Assembly: GCA_009760855.2 (NCBI GenBank)
Contig: WPIO01000559.1
Span: 1 to 25,846, forward strand
Source: Cristatella mucedo
Lineage: Eukaryota > Bryozoa > Phylactolaemata > Cristatellidae
DNA: 25,846 nt
Direction of reading: 5' to 3'
A program made the translations under genes and the position numbers. The notes under the pieces were generated by a model. It searched no databases. It was given only the letters and a program-made list of their open reading frames with translations, and had not been told where the DNA came from. Position 1 is the first letter of the stretch, and every line of letters begins with the position of its first letter. Below are positions 10,526 to 20,640 of this stretch, piece by piece.

Positions 10526-12176
10526 CCGTGATCTGCTGCGATTTTGTGCGAAACGTGTTATTTACGTGCGAAATGCTTTAAACATGGTGCAGCACTCTGC
10601 TGCCAGCCAGCACACGCTCCGATATGTAGCTTCGATGTTTCTACATATTCCGCGATCTGCTGCGAACTCGTGCGAAATGTGTTATTTACGTGCGAAATGC
10701 TTTAAACATGGTGCAGCACTCTGCTGCCGGCCAGCGTACGCTCCGATATGTAGATTCGAAGTTTCTACATATTCCGCGATCTGCTGCGAAGTAGTGCGAA
10801 ACGTGTTATTTACGTGCGAAATGCTTTAAACTAGGTGCAGCACTCTGCTGCCAGCCAGCGCACGCTCCGATATGTAGATTCGAAGTTTCTACATGTTACG
10901 CGATCTGCTGCGAACTCGTGCGAAACGTGTTATTTACGTGCGAAATGCTTTAAACATGGTGCTGCACTCTGCTGCCAGCCAGCGCACGCTCCGATATGTA
11001 GATTCGATGTTTCTACATATTCCGCGATCTGCTGCGAACTCGTGCGAAACGAGTTATTTACGTGCGAAATGCTTTAAACATGGTGCAGCACTCTGCTGCC
11101 AGCCAGCGCACGCTCCGATATGTAGATTCGAAGTTTCTACATATTCCGCGATCTGCTGCGAACTCGTGCGAAACGTGTTATTTACGTGCGAAATGCTTTA
11201 AACATGGTACAGCACTCTGCTGCTAGCCAGCCCACGCTTCGATATGTAGATTTAAACTTTCTAGATATTCCGCGATCTGCTGCAAACTCGTGCGAAATGT
11301 ATTATTCGAGTGCGAAATGCTCAAAACAAGGTGCAGCACTTTTCTGCCAGCCAGCGCACGCTCCTAAATGTAGATTTGAAGTTTTTACATATTCCTTGAT
11401 CTGCTGCGATTTTGTGCGAAACGTGTTATTTACGTGCGAAATGCTTTAAACATGGTGCAGCACTCTGCTGCCAGCCAGCACACGCTTCGATATGTAGATT
11501 CGATGTTTCTACATATTCCGCGATCTGCTGCGAACTCGTGCGAAACGTGTTATTTACGTGCGAAATGCTTTAAACATGGTGCAGCACTCTGCTGCCAGCC
11601 AGCCTACGCTCCGACATACAGATTTGAACACTCTAGATATTTAGCGATCTGCTGCGAACTCGTGCGAAATGTGTTATTCGAGTGCGAAATCTCAAAACAA
11701 GGTGCAGCACTCTGCTGCCAGCCAGCGCACGCTCCGATATGTAGATTCGATGTTTCTACATATTCCGCGATCTGCTGCGAACTCGTGCGAAATGTGTTAT
11801 TTACGTGCGAAATGCTTTAAACATGGTGCAGCACTCTGCTGCCGGCCAGCGTACGCTCCGATATGTAGATTCGAAGTTTCTACATATTACGCGATCTGCT
11901 GCGAACTCGTGCGAAACGTGTTATTTACGTGCGAAATGCTTTAAACATGGTGCTGCACCCTGCTGCCAGCCAGCGCACGCTCCGATATGTAGATTCGATG
12001 TTTCTACATATTCCGCGATCTGCTGCGAACTCGTGCGAAACGTGTTATTTACGTGCGAAATGCTTTAATCATGGTGCATCATTCTGCTGCCAGCCAGCAC
12101 ACGCTCCGACATGCAGATTTGAACTTTCTACATATTCCGCGATCTGCTGCGAACTCGTGTGAAATGTGTTATTTAC

Positions 12177-13378
12177 ATGCGAATGGCTTTAAACATGGTG
12201 CAGCACTCTGCTGCTAGCCAGCCCACGTTCCGAAAAGCAGATTTGAAGCTTCTAGATATTCCGCAATCTGCTGTGACCTTTTGCGAAATGAGTTATTGAT
12301 GTCTGAAATCCTTGAAAATATGTGCATCACTCTTCTGCAAGCCAGCTCACTCTCCGACAAGCAGATTTAAAGTTTCTTGATATTCTGCGATCTGCTGCGA
12401 ACTCGTGCGAAACGTGTTATTTAGGTGCGAAATGCTTGAAACAAGGTGCAGCACTCTGCTGCCAGCCAGCGCTCGTTCCGACATGCAGATTCGAAGTTTC
12501 TATATATTTCGCGATCTGCTAGGAACTCGTTCGAAATGTGTTATTTACGTGCGAAATGCTTGAAACAAGGTTCAGCACTCTGCTGCCAGCCAGCGCAAGC
12601 TCCGATATGCAGATTTGAAGTTTCTAGATATTTCGCGATTTGCTGCGAACTCTTGTGAAATGAGTTATTCGAGTGCGAAATGCTCAAAACGAGATGCAAC
12701 ACTCTGCTGCCAGCCAGTGGACGCTCCGACCTGCACATTTGAAGTTTTTAGATATTCCGCGATCTGCTGTGACCTCGTGGGAAATGTGTTATTCGAGTGT
12801 GAAATGCTCAGAACAAGCTGCAGCACTCTGCTTCCAGCCACCTCACGCTCCGAAAGCAATTTTGAAGTTTCTAGATATTCCGCGATCTGCTGCGAACTCG
12901 TGCGAAATGTGTTATTTACGTGCAAAATTCTTAAAACAACAGCAGTACTCTGCTGCCAGCCAGCTTACGCTCCGACAAGCAGATATGAAGCTTCTAGATA
13001 TTCGGCGATCTGCTGCGAACTCGTGCGAAATGTGTTATTGATATGCGAAATCCTTGAAACAATGTGCAGCATGGACGCTCTGACCTGCAGATTTGAAGTT
13101 TCTAGATATTTCGCGATCTGCTGCAAACTCGTGTGAAATGTGTTATTTACGTGCAAAATTCTTAAAACAACGTGCAGTACTCTGCTGCCAGCCAGCTCAC
13201 GCTCCGACAAGCAGATATAAAGCTTCTAGATATTCGGCGATCTGCTGCGAACTCGTGCGAAATCCTTGAAACAATGTGCAGGACTCTGCTGCCAGCCAGC
13301 AAACGCTCTGACATGCAGATTTAAAGTTTCTAGATACTCACCGATCTGCTGCGAACTCGTGCGAAACGTGTTATTTAC
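12177..13378. repeat. HOR copy with two fusion monomers
   Basis: The order is an r3 tail (from about 12220), r4 12301, r5 12425, r6 12549, r7/r9 fusion 12673, r10 12797, r11 12920, r12/r14 fusion 13043, r15 13151 and r16 13255. Tags used are gtgcatcactcttctgc (r4), gcgctcgttccg and ctaggaactcgttcg (r5), aaggttcagcactc (r6), tgcttccagccacctcacg (r10) and ttcttaaaacaacagcag (r11). The 12673 fusion is in register. The 13043 fusion is short by 16 bp (108-bp monomer). The block ends abruptly at 13379, where class B resumes. Confidence 0.85.
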
Positions 13379-14866
13379 GTGCGAAATGCTTTAAACATGG
13401 TGCTGCACTCTGCTGCCAGCCAGCGTACGCTCCGATATGTAGATTCGAAGTTTCTACATGTTACGCGATCTGCTGCGAACTCGTGCGAAACGTGTTATTT
13501 ACGTGCGAAATGCTTTAAACATGGTGCTGCACTCTGCTGCCAGCCAGCGCACGCTCCGATATGTAGATTCGATGTTTCTACTTATTCCGCGATCTGCTGC
13601 GAACTCGTGTGAAATGTGTTATTTACGTGCGAAATGCTTTAAACATGGTGCAGCACTCTGCTGCTAGCCAGTGCACGCTCCGATATGTAGATTCGATGTT
13701 TCTACATATTCCGCGATCTGCTGCGAACTCGTGCGAAACGTGTTATTTACGTGCGAAATGCTTTAAACATGGTGCAGCACTCTGCTGCCAGCCAGCCTAC
13801 GCTCCGACATACAGATTTGAACTTTCTAGATATTTAGCGATCTGCTGCGAACTCGTGCGAAATGTGTTATTCGAGTGCGAAATGCTCAAAACAAGGTGCA
13901 GCACTCTGCTGCCAGCCAGCGCACGCTCCTAAATGTAGATTTAAAGTTTCTACATATTCCGCAATCTGGTACGAACTCGTGCGAAACGTGTTATTTACGT
14001 GCGAAATGCTTTAAACATGGTGCAGCACACTGCTGCTAGCCAGTGCACGCTCCGATATGTAGATTCGATGTTTCTACATATTCCGCGATCTGCTGGGAAC
14101 TCGTGCGAAACGTGTTATTTACGTGCGAAATGCTTTAAACATGTCGCAGCACTCTGCTGCCAGCCAGGACACGCTCCGACATGCAGATTTGAACTTTCTA
14201 GATATTCCGTGATCTGCTGGCAACTCGTGCGAAATGTGTTATTGAAGTGCGAATTCCTTGAAACAACGTGCAGCACTCTGCCACCAGACAGCAATCGCTC
14301 CGACATGCATATTTGAAGTTTGTAGATACTCAGCGATCTGCTGCGAACTAGTGCCAAATGTGTTATTTACGTGCGAAATGCTTGAAACAAGGTGCAGCAC
14401 TCTGCTGCCAGCCAGCGGACGCTCCGATATGTAGATTTGAAATTTCTACATGTTCCGTGATCTGCTGCGAAGTTGTGCGAAACGTGTTATTTACGTGCGA
14501 AATGCTTTAAACATGTTGCAGCACTCTTCTGCAAGCAAGCACACGCTCCGACATGCAGATTTGAACTTTCTAGATATTCCGCGATCTGCTGCCAACTCGT
14601 GCAAAACGTGTTTTTTACGTGCGAAATGCTTTAAACAAGGTGCAGCACACTGCTGCCAGCAAGTGCACGCTCCGACATGCAGATTTAAAGTTTCTACATA
14701 TTCAGCGATCTGCTGCGAACTCGTGCGAAACGTGTTATTTACGTGCGAAATGCTTTAAACATGGTGCAGCAGTCTGCTGCTAGCCAGGGCACGCTCCGAC
14801 ATGCAGATATGAAGTTTCTAGATATTCCGCGATCTGCTGCGAACTCGTGCGAAATGTGTTATTGAT
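13379..14866. repeat. Mosaic class B block copied from the 8.8-11 kb region
   Basis: Twelve monomers of exactly 124 bp. The first two (13379-13608) match 10814-11043, including the unusual tctacatgttacgcg (13452, 10887) and gtgctgcactctg. From about 13609 the match switches to 8812-10066. The block therefore joins two class B source segments in an order opposite to the source, inserted between HOR copies at 13378 and 14867. Confidence 0.85.
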
Positions 14867-16568
14867 GTGCGAAATCTTTGAAACAATGTGCAGCAATCTG
14901 CTGCCAGCCAGCAAACGCTCTGACATGCAGATTTGAAGTTTCTCGATACTCCGCAATCTGCTGCGAACTAGTGCGAAATGTGTTATTTACGTGCGAAATG
15001 CTTGAAACAAGGTGCAGCACTCTGCTGCCAGCCAGCGTACGGTCCGACTTGCAGATATGAAGTTTCTAGATATTCCGCGATGTGCTGCGAACTCGTGCGA
15101 AATGTGTTATGTGCGTGCGAAATGCTCAAAACAAGGTGCAACACTCTGCTGCTAGCCAGCCCACGTTCCGAAAAGCAGATTTGAAGCTTCTAGATATTCC
15201 GCAATCTGCTGTGACCTTTTGCGAAATGAGTTATTGATGTCTGAAATCCTTGAAAATATGTGCATCACTCTTCTGCAAGCCAGCTCACTCTCCGACAAGC
15301 AGATTTAAAGTTTCTTGATATTCTGCGATCTGCTGCGAACTCGTGCGAAACGTGTTATTTAGGTGCGAAATGCTTGAAACAAGGTGCAGCACTCTGCTGC
15401 CAGCCAGCGCTCGTTCCGACATGCAGATTCGAAGTTTCTATATATTTCGCGATCTGCTAGGAACTCGTTCGAAATGTGTTATTTACGTGCGAAATGCTTG
15501 AAACAAGGTTCAGCACTCTGCTGCCAGCCAGCGCACGCTCCGACATGCAGATTCGAAGTTTCTAGATATTTCGCGATTTGCTGCGAACTCTTGTGAAATG
15601 AGTTATTCGAGTGCGAAATGCTCAAAACGAGATGCAGCATTCTGCTGCCAGCCAGCGCAAGCTCCGATATGCAGATTTGAAGTTTCTAGATATTTCGCGA
15701 TCTGCTGCGAACTCGTGCGAAATGTGTTATTCCAGTACGAAATGCTCAAAACAAGGTGCAGCACTCTGCTGCCAGCCAGCACACGCTCCGAAATGCAGAT
15801 TTGAAGCTTGTAGATATTCCGCGATCTGCTGCGAACTCATGCGAAATGAGTAATTGACGTGCGAATTCCTTGAAACAATGTGCAACACTCTGCTGCCAGC
15901 CAGTGGACGCTCCGACCTGCACCCGCGATCTGCTGCGAACTCGTGCGAAATGTGTTATTGATATGCGAAATCCTTGAAACAATGTGCAGCACTCTGCTGC
16001 CAGCCAGCAAACGCTCTGACATGCAGATTTAAAGTTTCTAGATACTCACCGATCTGCTGCGAAGTCGTGCGAAATGTGTTTTTTCCGTGCGAAATGCTTG
16101 AAACAAGGCGCAGGACTCTGCTGCCAGCTGCTCATGCTCCGAAAAGCAAATTTAAAGTTTCTAGATATCCCGCGATCTGCCGTGACTTTGTGCGAAATGT
16201 GTTATTTGAGTGCGAAATGCTTGAAACAAGTTGCAGCACTTTGCAGCCAGCCAGCGGACGCTCTGACCTGCAGATTTGAAGTTTCTAGATATTTCGCGAT
16301 CTGCTGCAAACTCGTGTGAAATGTGTTATTTACGTGCAAAATTCTTAAAACAACGTGCAGTACTCTGCTGCCAGCCAGCTCACGCTCCGACAAGCAGATA
16401 TGAAGCTTCTAGATATTCGGCGATCTGCTGCGAACTCGTGCGAAATCGAAATGCTTTGAAACAATGTGCAGGACTCTGCTGCCAGCCAGCAAACGCTCTG
16501 ACATGCAGATTTAAAGTTTCTAGATACTCACCGATCTGCTGCGAACTCGTGCGAAACGTGTTATTTAC
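14867..16568. repeat. Most complete HOR copy (r1-r9, r12-r16)
   Basis: Starts are r1 14867, r2 14991, r3 15115, r4 15239, r5 15363, r6 15487, r7 15611, r8 15735, r9 15859, r12 15963, r13 16087, r14 16210, r15 16334 and r16 16438. Key tags are gcagcaatctgctgcc (r1), gcgtacggtccgacttgc (r2), gttatgtgcgtgcg and cacgttccgaaaagc (r2 tail and r3), gtgcatcactcttctgc (r4), gcgctcgttccg (r5), ggttcagcactctg (r6), gatgcagcattctg (r7), gcgaattccttg (r9), ggcgcaggactctg (r13), ctttgcagccagcc (r14) and ttcttaaaacaacgtgcag (r15). r10-r11 are lost by a deletion inside the r9 monomer near 15920. About 890 bp from 14797 are almost identical to 22536 onward. Confidence 0.9.
15859..15962. repeat. Truncated satellite monomer (104 bp)
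   Basis: The r9 monomer runs normally to ccgacctgcac (near 15922) and then joins directly to ccgcgatctgctgcg. The stretch equivalent to monomer positions about 64-83, between the gcaga and ccgcg landmarks, is missing (20 bp). The sequence after the joint ends in gttattgatatgcg, the tail of an r11 monomer, so relative to the full r9-r12 order the event removed two monomers plus 20 bp. Confidence 0.85.
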
Positions 16569-18021
16569 GTGCGAAATGCTTTAAACATGGTGCAGCACTC
16601 TGCTGCCAGCCAGCGCACGCTCCGATATGCAGATTTGAAGTTTCTACATATTCCGCGATCTGCTGCGAACTCGTGCGAAACGTGTTATTTACGTGTGCGA
16701 AATGCTCAAAAAACATGGTGCAGCACTCTGCTGCCAGCCAGCCCATGCTCTGACATGCAGATTTGAAGTTTCTAGATATTCCGCGATCTGCTGCGAACTC
16801 GTGCGAAATGTGTTATTTACGTGCGAAATGCTTTAAACAAGGTGCAGCACTCTGCTGCCAGCCAGCGCACGCTCCGACATGCAGATTTGAAGTTTCTACA
16901 TATTCCGCGATCTGGTGCGAACTCGTGCGAAACGTGTTATTTACGTGCGAAATGCTTTAAACATGGTGCAGCACTCTGCTGCCAGCCAGCGCACGCTCCG
17001 ACATGCAGATTTGAAGTTTCTAGATATTTAGCGATCTGCTGCGAACTCGTGCGAAATGTGTTATTCGAGTGCGAAATGCTCAAAACAAGGTGCAGCACTC
17101 TGCTGCCAGTCAGCGCACGCTCCGACATACAGATTTTAAGTTTCTACAAATTCCGCGATCTGGTGCGAATTTGTGCGAAACGTGTTATTTACGTGCGAAA
17201 TGCTTTAAACATGGTGCAGCACACTGCTGCCAGCCGCCGCATGCTCGGACATGCAGATTCGAAGTTTCTACATATTCCGCGATCTGGTGCGAACTCGTGC
17301 GAAACGTGTTATTTACGTGCGAAATGCTTTAAACATGGTGCAGCACTCTGCTGCCAGTCAGCGCACGCTCCGACATGCAGATTTGAAGTTTCTACAAATT
17401 CCGCGATCTGGTGCGAACTCGTGCGAAACGTGTTATTCAAGTGCGAAATGCTCAAAACAAGGTGCAGCACTCTGCTGCCAGCCAGCACACGCTCCGACAT
17501 GCAGATTTGAAGTTTCTAGATACTCAGCGATCTGCTGCGAACTCGTGCAAAATGTGTTATTTACGTGCGAAATGCTTGAAACAAGGTGCAGCACTCTGCT
17601 TCCAGCCAGCCACGCTCCGATACGAGCAGATTTGAAATGTGTTATTTACGTGCGAAATGCTTTAAACTAGGTGCAGCACTCTGCTGTCAGCCAGGGCACG
17701 CTCCGACACGCAGATTTGAAGTTTCTAGATATTGTTCGATCTGCTGCCAACTCGTGCAAAATAATATATTTAAGTGCGAAATGCTTAAAGCTAGGTGCAG
17801 CACACTGCTGCCAGCCAGCTCACGCTCCAAAAAGCAGATTTGAAGTTTCTAAGTATTCCGCGAACTGCTGCGAACTCGTGCGAAATGTGTTATTTACGTG
17901 CAAAATTCTTAAAACAACGTGCAGTACTCTGCTGCCAGCCAGCTCACGCTCCGACAAGCAGATATGAAGTTTCTAGATATTCCGCGATCTGCTGCAAACT
18001 CGTGCGAAATGTGTTATTGAT
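16569..18021. repeat. Mixed class A/B satellite block
   Basis: Monomer starts are 16569, 16695, 16821, 16945, 17069, 17193, 17317, 17441, 17565, 17650, 17774 and 17898. A local subfamily has gatctggtgcgaa in place of gatctgctgcgaa (near 16910, 17157, 17281, 17405), again seen near 20970. Monomer 16569-16694 has a duplicated GT (acgtgtgcgaaatg). The monomer at 17565 is only 85 bp. Monomer 17774 has cttaaagctagg, a form otherwise seen near 4001. The monomer at 17898 is r15-like and leads into the r1 monomer of the next HOR. Confidence 0.85.
17565..17649. repeat. Truncated satellite monomer (85 bp)
   Basis: After gcagatttga (near 17626-17635) the sequence jumps to aatgtgttatttacg. About 39 bp, roughly monomer positions 71-109, are absent. 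The joint lies at a short gA/gAA match. The same monomer also has gatacgagcagattt, a small local rearrangement. It is the shortest monomer spacing I found. Confidence 0.85.
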
Positions 18022-19390
18022 GTGCGAAATCCTTGAAACAATGTGCAGCAATCTGCTGCCAGCCAGCAAACGCTCTGACATGCAGATTTGAAGTTTCTCG
18101 ATACTCCGCAATCTGCTGCGAACTAGTGCGAAATGTGTTATTTACGTGCGAAATGCTTGAAACAAGGTGCAGCACTCTGCTGCCAGCCAGCGTACGGTCC
18201 GACTTGCAGATATGAAGTTTCTAGATATTCCGCGATGTGCTGCGAACTCGTGCGAAATGTGTTATGTGCGTGCGAAATGCTCAAAAACAAGGTGCAGCAC
18301 TCTGCTGCTAGCCAGCCCACGCTCCGACAAGCAGATTTGAAGTTTCTAGATATTCCGCAATCTGCTGTGACCTTTTGGGAAATGAGTTATTGATGTCTGA
18401 AATCCTTGAAAATATGTGCATCACTCTTCTGCAAGCCAGCTCACTCTCCGACAAGCAGATTTAAAGTTTCTTGATATTCTGCGATCTGCTGCGAACTCGT
18501 GCGAAACGTGTTATTTAGGTGCGAAATGCTTGAAACAAGGTGCAGCACTCTGCTGCCAGCCAGCGCTCGTTCCGACATGCAGATTCGAAGTTTCTATATA
18601 TTTCGCGATCTGCTAGGAACTCGTTCGAAATGTGTTATTTACGTGCGAAACGCTTGAAACAAGGTTCAGCACTCTGCTGCCAGCCAGCGCACGCTCCGAC
18701 ATGCAGATTCGAAGTTTCTAGATATTTCGCGATTTGCTGCGAAACTCTTGCGAAAATGAGTTATTCGAGTGCGAAATGCTCAAAACGAGGTGCAGCACTC
18801 TGCTGCCAGCCAGCGCAAGCTCCGACATGCAGATTTGAAGTTTCTAGATATTTCGCGATTTGCTGCGAACTCTTGTGAAATGAGTTATTCGAGTGCGAAA
18901 TGCTCAAAACGAGATGCAGCATTCTGCTGCCAGCCAGCTCAAGCTCCGATATGCAGATTTGAAGCTTGTAGATATTCCGCGATCTGCTGCGAACTCATGC
19001 GAAATGAGTAATTGACGTGCGAATTCCTTGAAACAATGTGCAACACTCTGCTGCCAGCCAGTGGACGCTCCGACCTGCACATTTGAAGTTTCTAGATATT
19101 CCGCGATCTGCTGCGAACCTCGTGGAAATGTGTTATTCGAGTGTGAAATGCTCAGAACAAGCTGCAGCACTCTGCTTCCAGCCACCTCACGCTCCGAAAG
19201 CAATTTTGAAGTTTCTAGATATTCCGCGATCTGCTGCGAACTCGTGCGAAATGTGTTATTTACGTGCAAAATTCTTAAAACAACAGCAGTACTCTGCTGC
19301 CAGCCAGCTTACGCTCCGACAAGCAGATATGAAGCTTCTAGATATTCGGCGATCTGCTGCGAACTCGTGCGAAATGTGTTATTTATTGAT
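18022..19390. repeat. HOR copy (11 monomers)
   Basis: The order is r1 18022, r2 18146, r3 18270, r4 18395, r5 18519, r6 18643, an extra r7-like monomer 18769, r7 18893, r9 19017, r10 19141 and r11 19264. Tags match the 14867 copy. Small length changes are specific to this copy: caaaaacaagg in r3 (+1) and gcgaaactcttgcgaaaatg in r6 (+2). It is followed directly by a second copy at 19391, about 1369 bp further on. Confidence 0.87.
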
Positions 19391-20640
19391 GTGCGAAATC
19401 CTTTGAAACAATGTGCAGCACTCCGCTGCCAGCCAGCAAACGCTCTGACATGCAGATTTGAAGTTTCTAGATATACTCCGCAATCTGCTGCGAACTAGTG
19501 CGAAATGTGTTATTTACGTGCGAAATGCTTGAAACAAGGTGCAGCACTCTGCTGCCAGCCAGCGTACGGTCCGACTTGCAGATATGAAGTTTCTAGATAT
19601 TCCGCGATCTGCTGCGAACTCGTGCGAAATGTGTTATGTGCGTGCGAAATGCTCAAAAACGAGGTGCAACACTCTGCTGCTAGCCAGCACACTCTCCGAA
19701 AAGCAGATTTGAAGCTTCTAGATATTCCGCAATCTGCTGTGACCTTTTGCGAAATGAGTTTTTATTGATGTCTGAAATCCTTGAAAATATGTGCATCACT
19801 CTTCTGCTAGCCAGCTCACTCTCCGACAAGCAGATTTGAAGTTTTTAGATATTCTGCGATCTGCTGCGAACTCGTGCGAAACGTGTTATTTAGGTGCGAA
19901 ATGCTTGAAACAAGGTGCAGCACTCTGCTGCCAGCCAGCGCTCGTTCCGACATGCAGATTCGAAGTTTCTATATATTTCGCGATCTGCTAGGAACTCGTT
20001 CGAAATGTGTTATTTACGTGCGAAATGCTTGAAACAAGGTTCAGCACTCTGCTGCCAGCCAGCGCACGCTCCGACATGCAGAGATTTGAAGTTTCTAGAT
20101 ATTTCGCGATTTGCTGCGAACTCTTGTGAAATGAGTTATTCGAGTGCGAAATGCTCAAAACGAGATGCAGCATTCTGCTGCCAGCCAGCGCAAGCTCCGA
20201 TATGCAGATTTGAAGTTTCTAGATATTTCGCGATTTGCTGCGAACTCTTGTGAAATGTGTTATTCGAGTGCGAAATGCTCAAAAAACGAGGTGCAGCACT
20301 TCTGCTGCCAGCCAGCCCACGCTCCGAATGCAGATTTGAAGCTTGTAGATATTCCGCGATCTGCTGCGAACTCATGCGAAATGAGTAATTGACGTGCGAA
20401 TTCCTTGAAACAATGTGCAACACTCTGCTGCCAGCCAGTGGACGCTCCGACCTGCACATTTGAAGTTTTTAGATATTCCGCGATCTGCTGTGACCTCGTG
20501 GGAAATGTGTTATTCGAGTGTGAAATGCTCAGAACAAGCTGCAGCACTCTGCTTCCAGCCACCTCACGCTCCGAAAGCAATTTTGAAGTTTCTAGATATT
20601 CCGCGATCTGCTGCGAACTCGTGCGAAATGTGTTATTTAC
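19391..20640. repeat. HOR copy (10 monomers), tandem partner of 18022-19390
   Basis: The order is r1 19391, r2 19518, r3 19642, r4 19770, r5 19894, r6 20018, r7 20144, an r7-like monomer 20268, r9 20394 and r10 20518. Private small insertions are atttattgatgtg (19383), gatatactccgc (19471), tttttattgatgtc (19759), gcagagatttg (20079) and ctcaaaaaacgagg (20278). After r10 the block passes into a class A monomer at 20641 that begins gtgcaaaatg, so r11 has been replaced by exchange. Confidence 0.85.

Larger units (their letters stand above)
5358..11681. repeat. Perfect-register run of 51 monomers of 124 bp
   Basis: Every monomer start I located from 5358 to 11682 falls on 5358 + 124n. Examples are 5482, 5606, 5730, 5854, 5978, 6102, 6226, 6350, 6474, 7094, 7218, 7838, 8334, 9202, 9822, 9946, 10318, 10566, 10938, 11062, 11186, 11434, 11558 and 11682. 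That is 51 consecutive copies (6324 bp) with no net insertion or deletion, although substitutions are common. The run ends with a 1-base loss in the monomer at 11682 (gcgaaatctcaaaac). Flanking regions slip by 1 to 40 bases every few monomers. Confidence 0.9.
5482..12176. repeat. Class B-dominated satellite block
   Basis: From about 5.5 kb the block changes gradually from class A to class B. Class B marks are tttaaacatgg, gatatgtagattcga and ctacatattcc, fixed in most monomers from about 10.56 to 12.06 kb. The reference copy is 11062-11185. Sub-variants include ctcctaaatgtag (for example 6154, 9131, 10495), cttctgcaagcaagc (6372, 7000, 9730), gtgctgcactctg (10959, 11951) and the rare gccggccagcgtacg (10726, 11841). 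An r9-like monomer with gcgaattccttg sits alone at 6722 and 9450. Confidence 0.85.

Noticed and set aside
11062-11185. RNA polymerase III B-box in gattcgaagtttc, or an A-box in tagcgatctgc
   Set aside because: The B-box core lacks the leading G and the closing C at the expected positions, and no properly spaced A-box or T-run terminator accompanies it in the consensus monomer.
5482-12176. Strict two-monomer (248 bp) alternation
   Set aside because: ctcaaaac and tttaaac monomers alternate for short stretches, but the pattern breaks often, so a dimer is not the general repeat unit.
16821-17510. Longest open frame in the window, 229 codons, plus strand
   Set aside because: It starts at the repeat's GTG, runs through five to six satellite monomers, and exists because some monomers have ctcaaaac instead of tttaaac and so lack the usual TAA. 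No domain, ribosome-binding context or frame conservation is visible.
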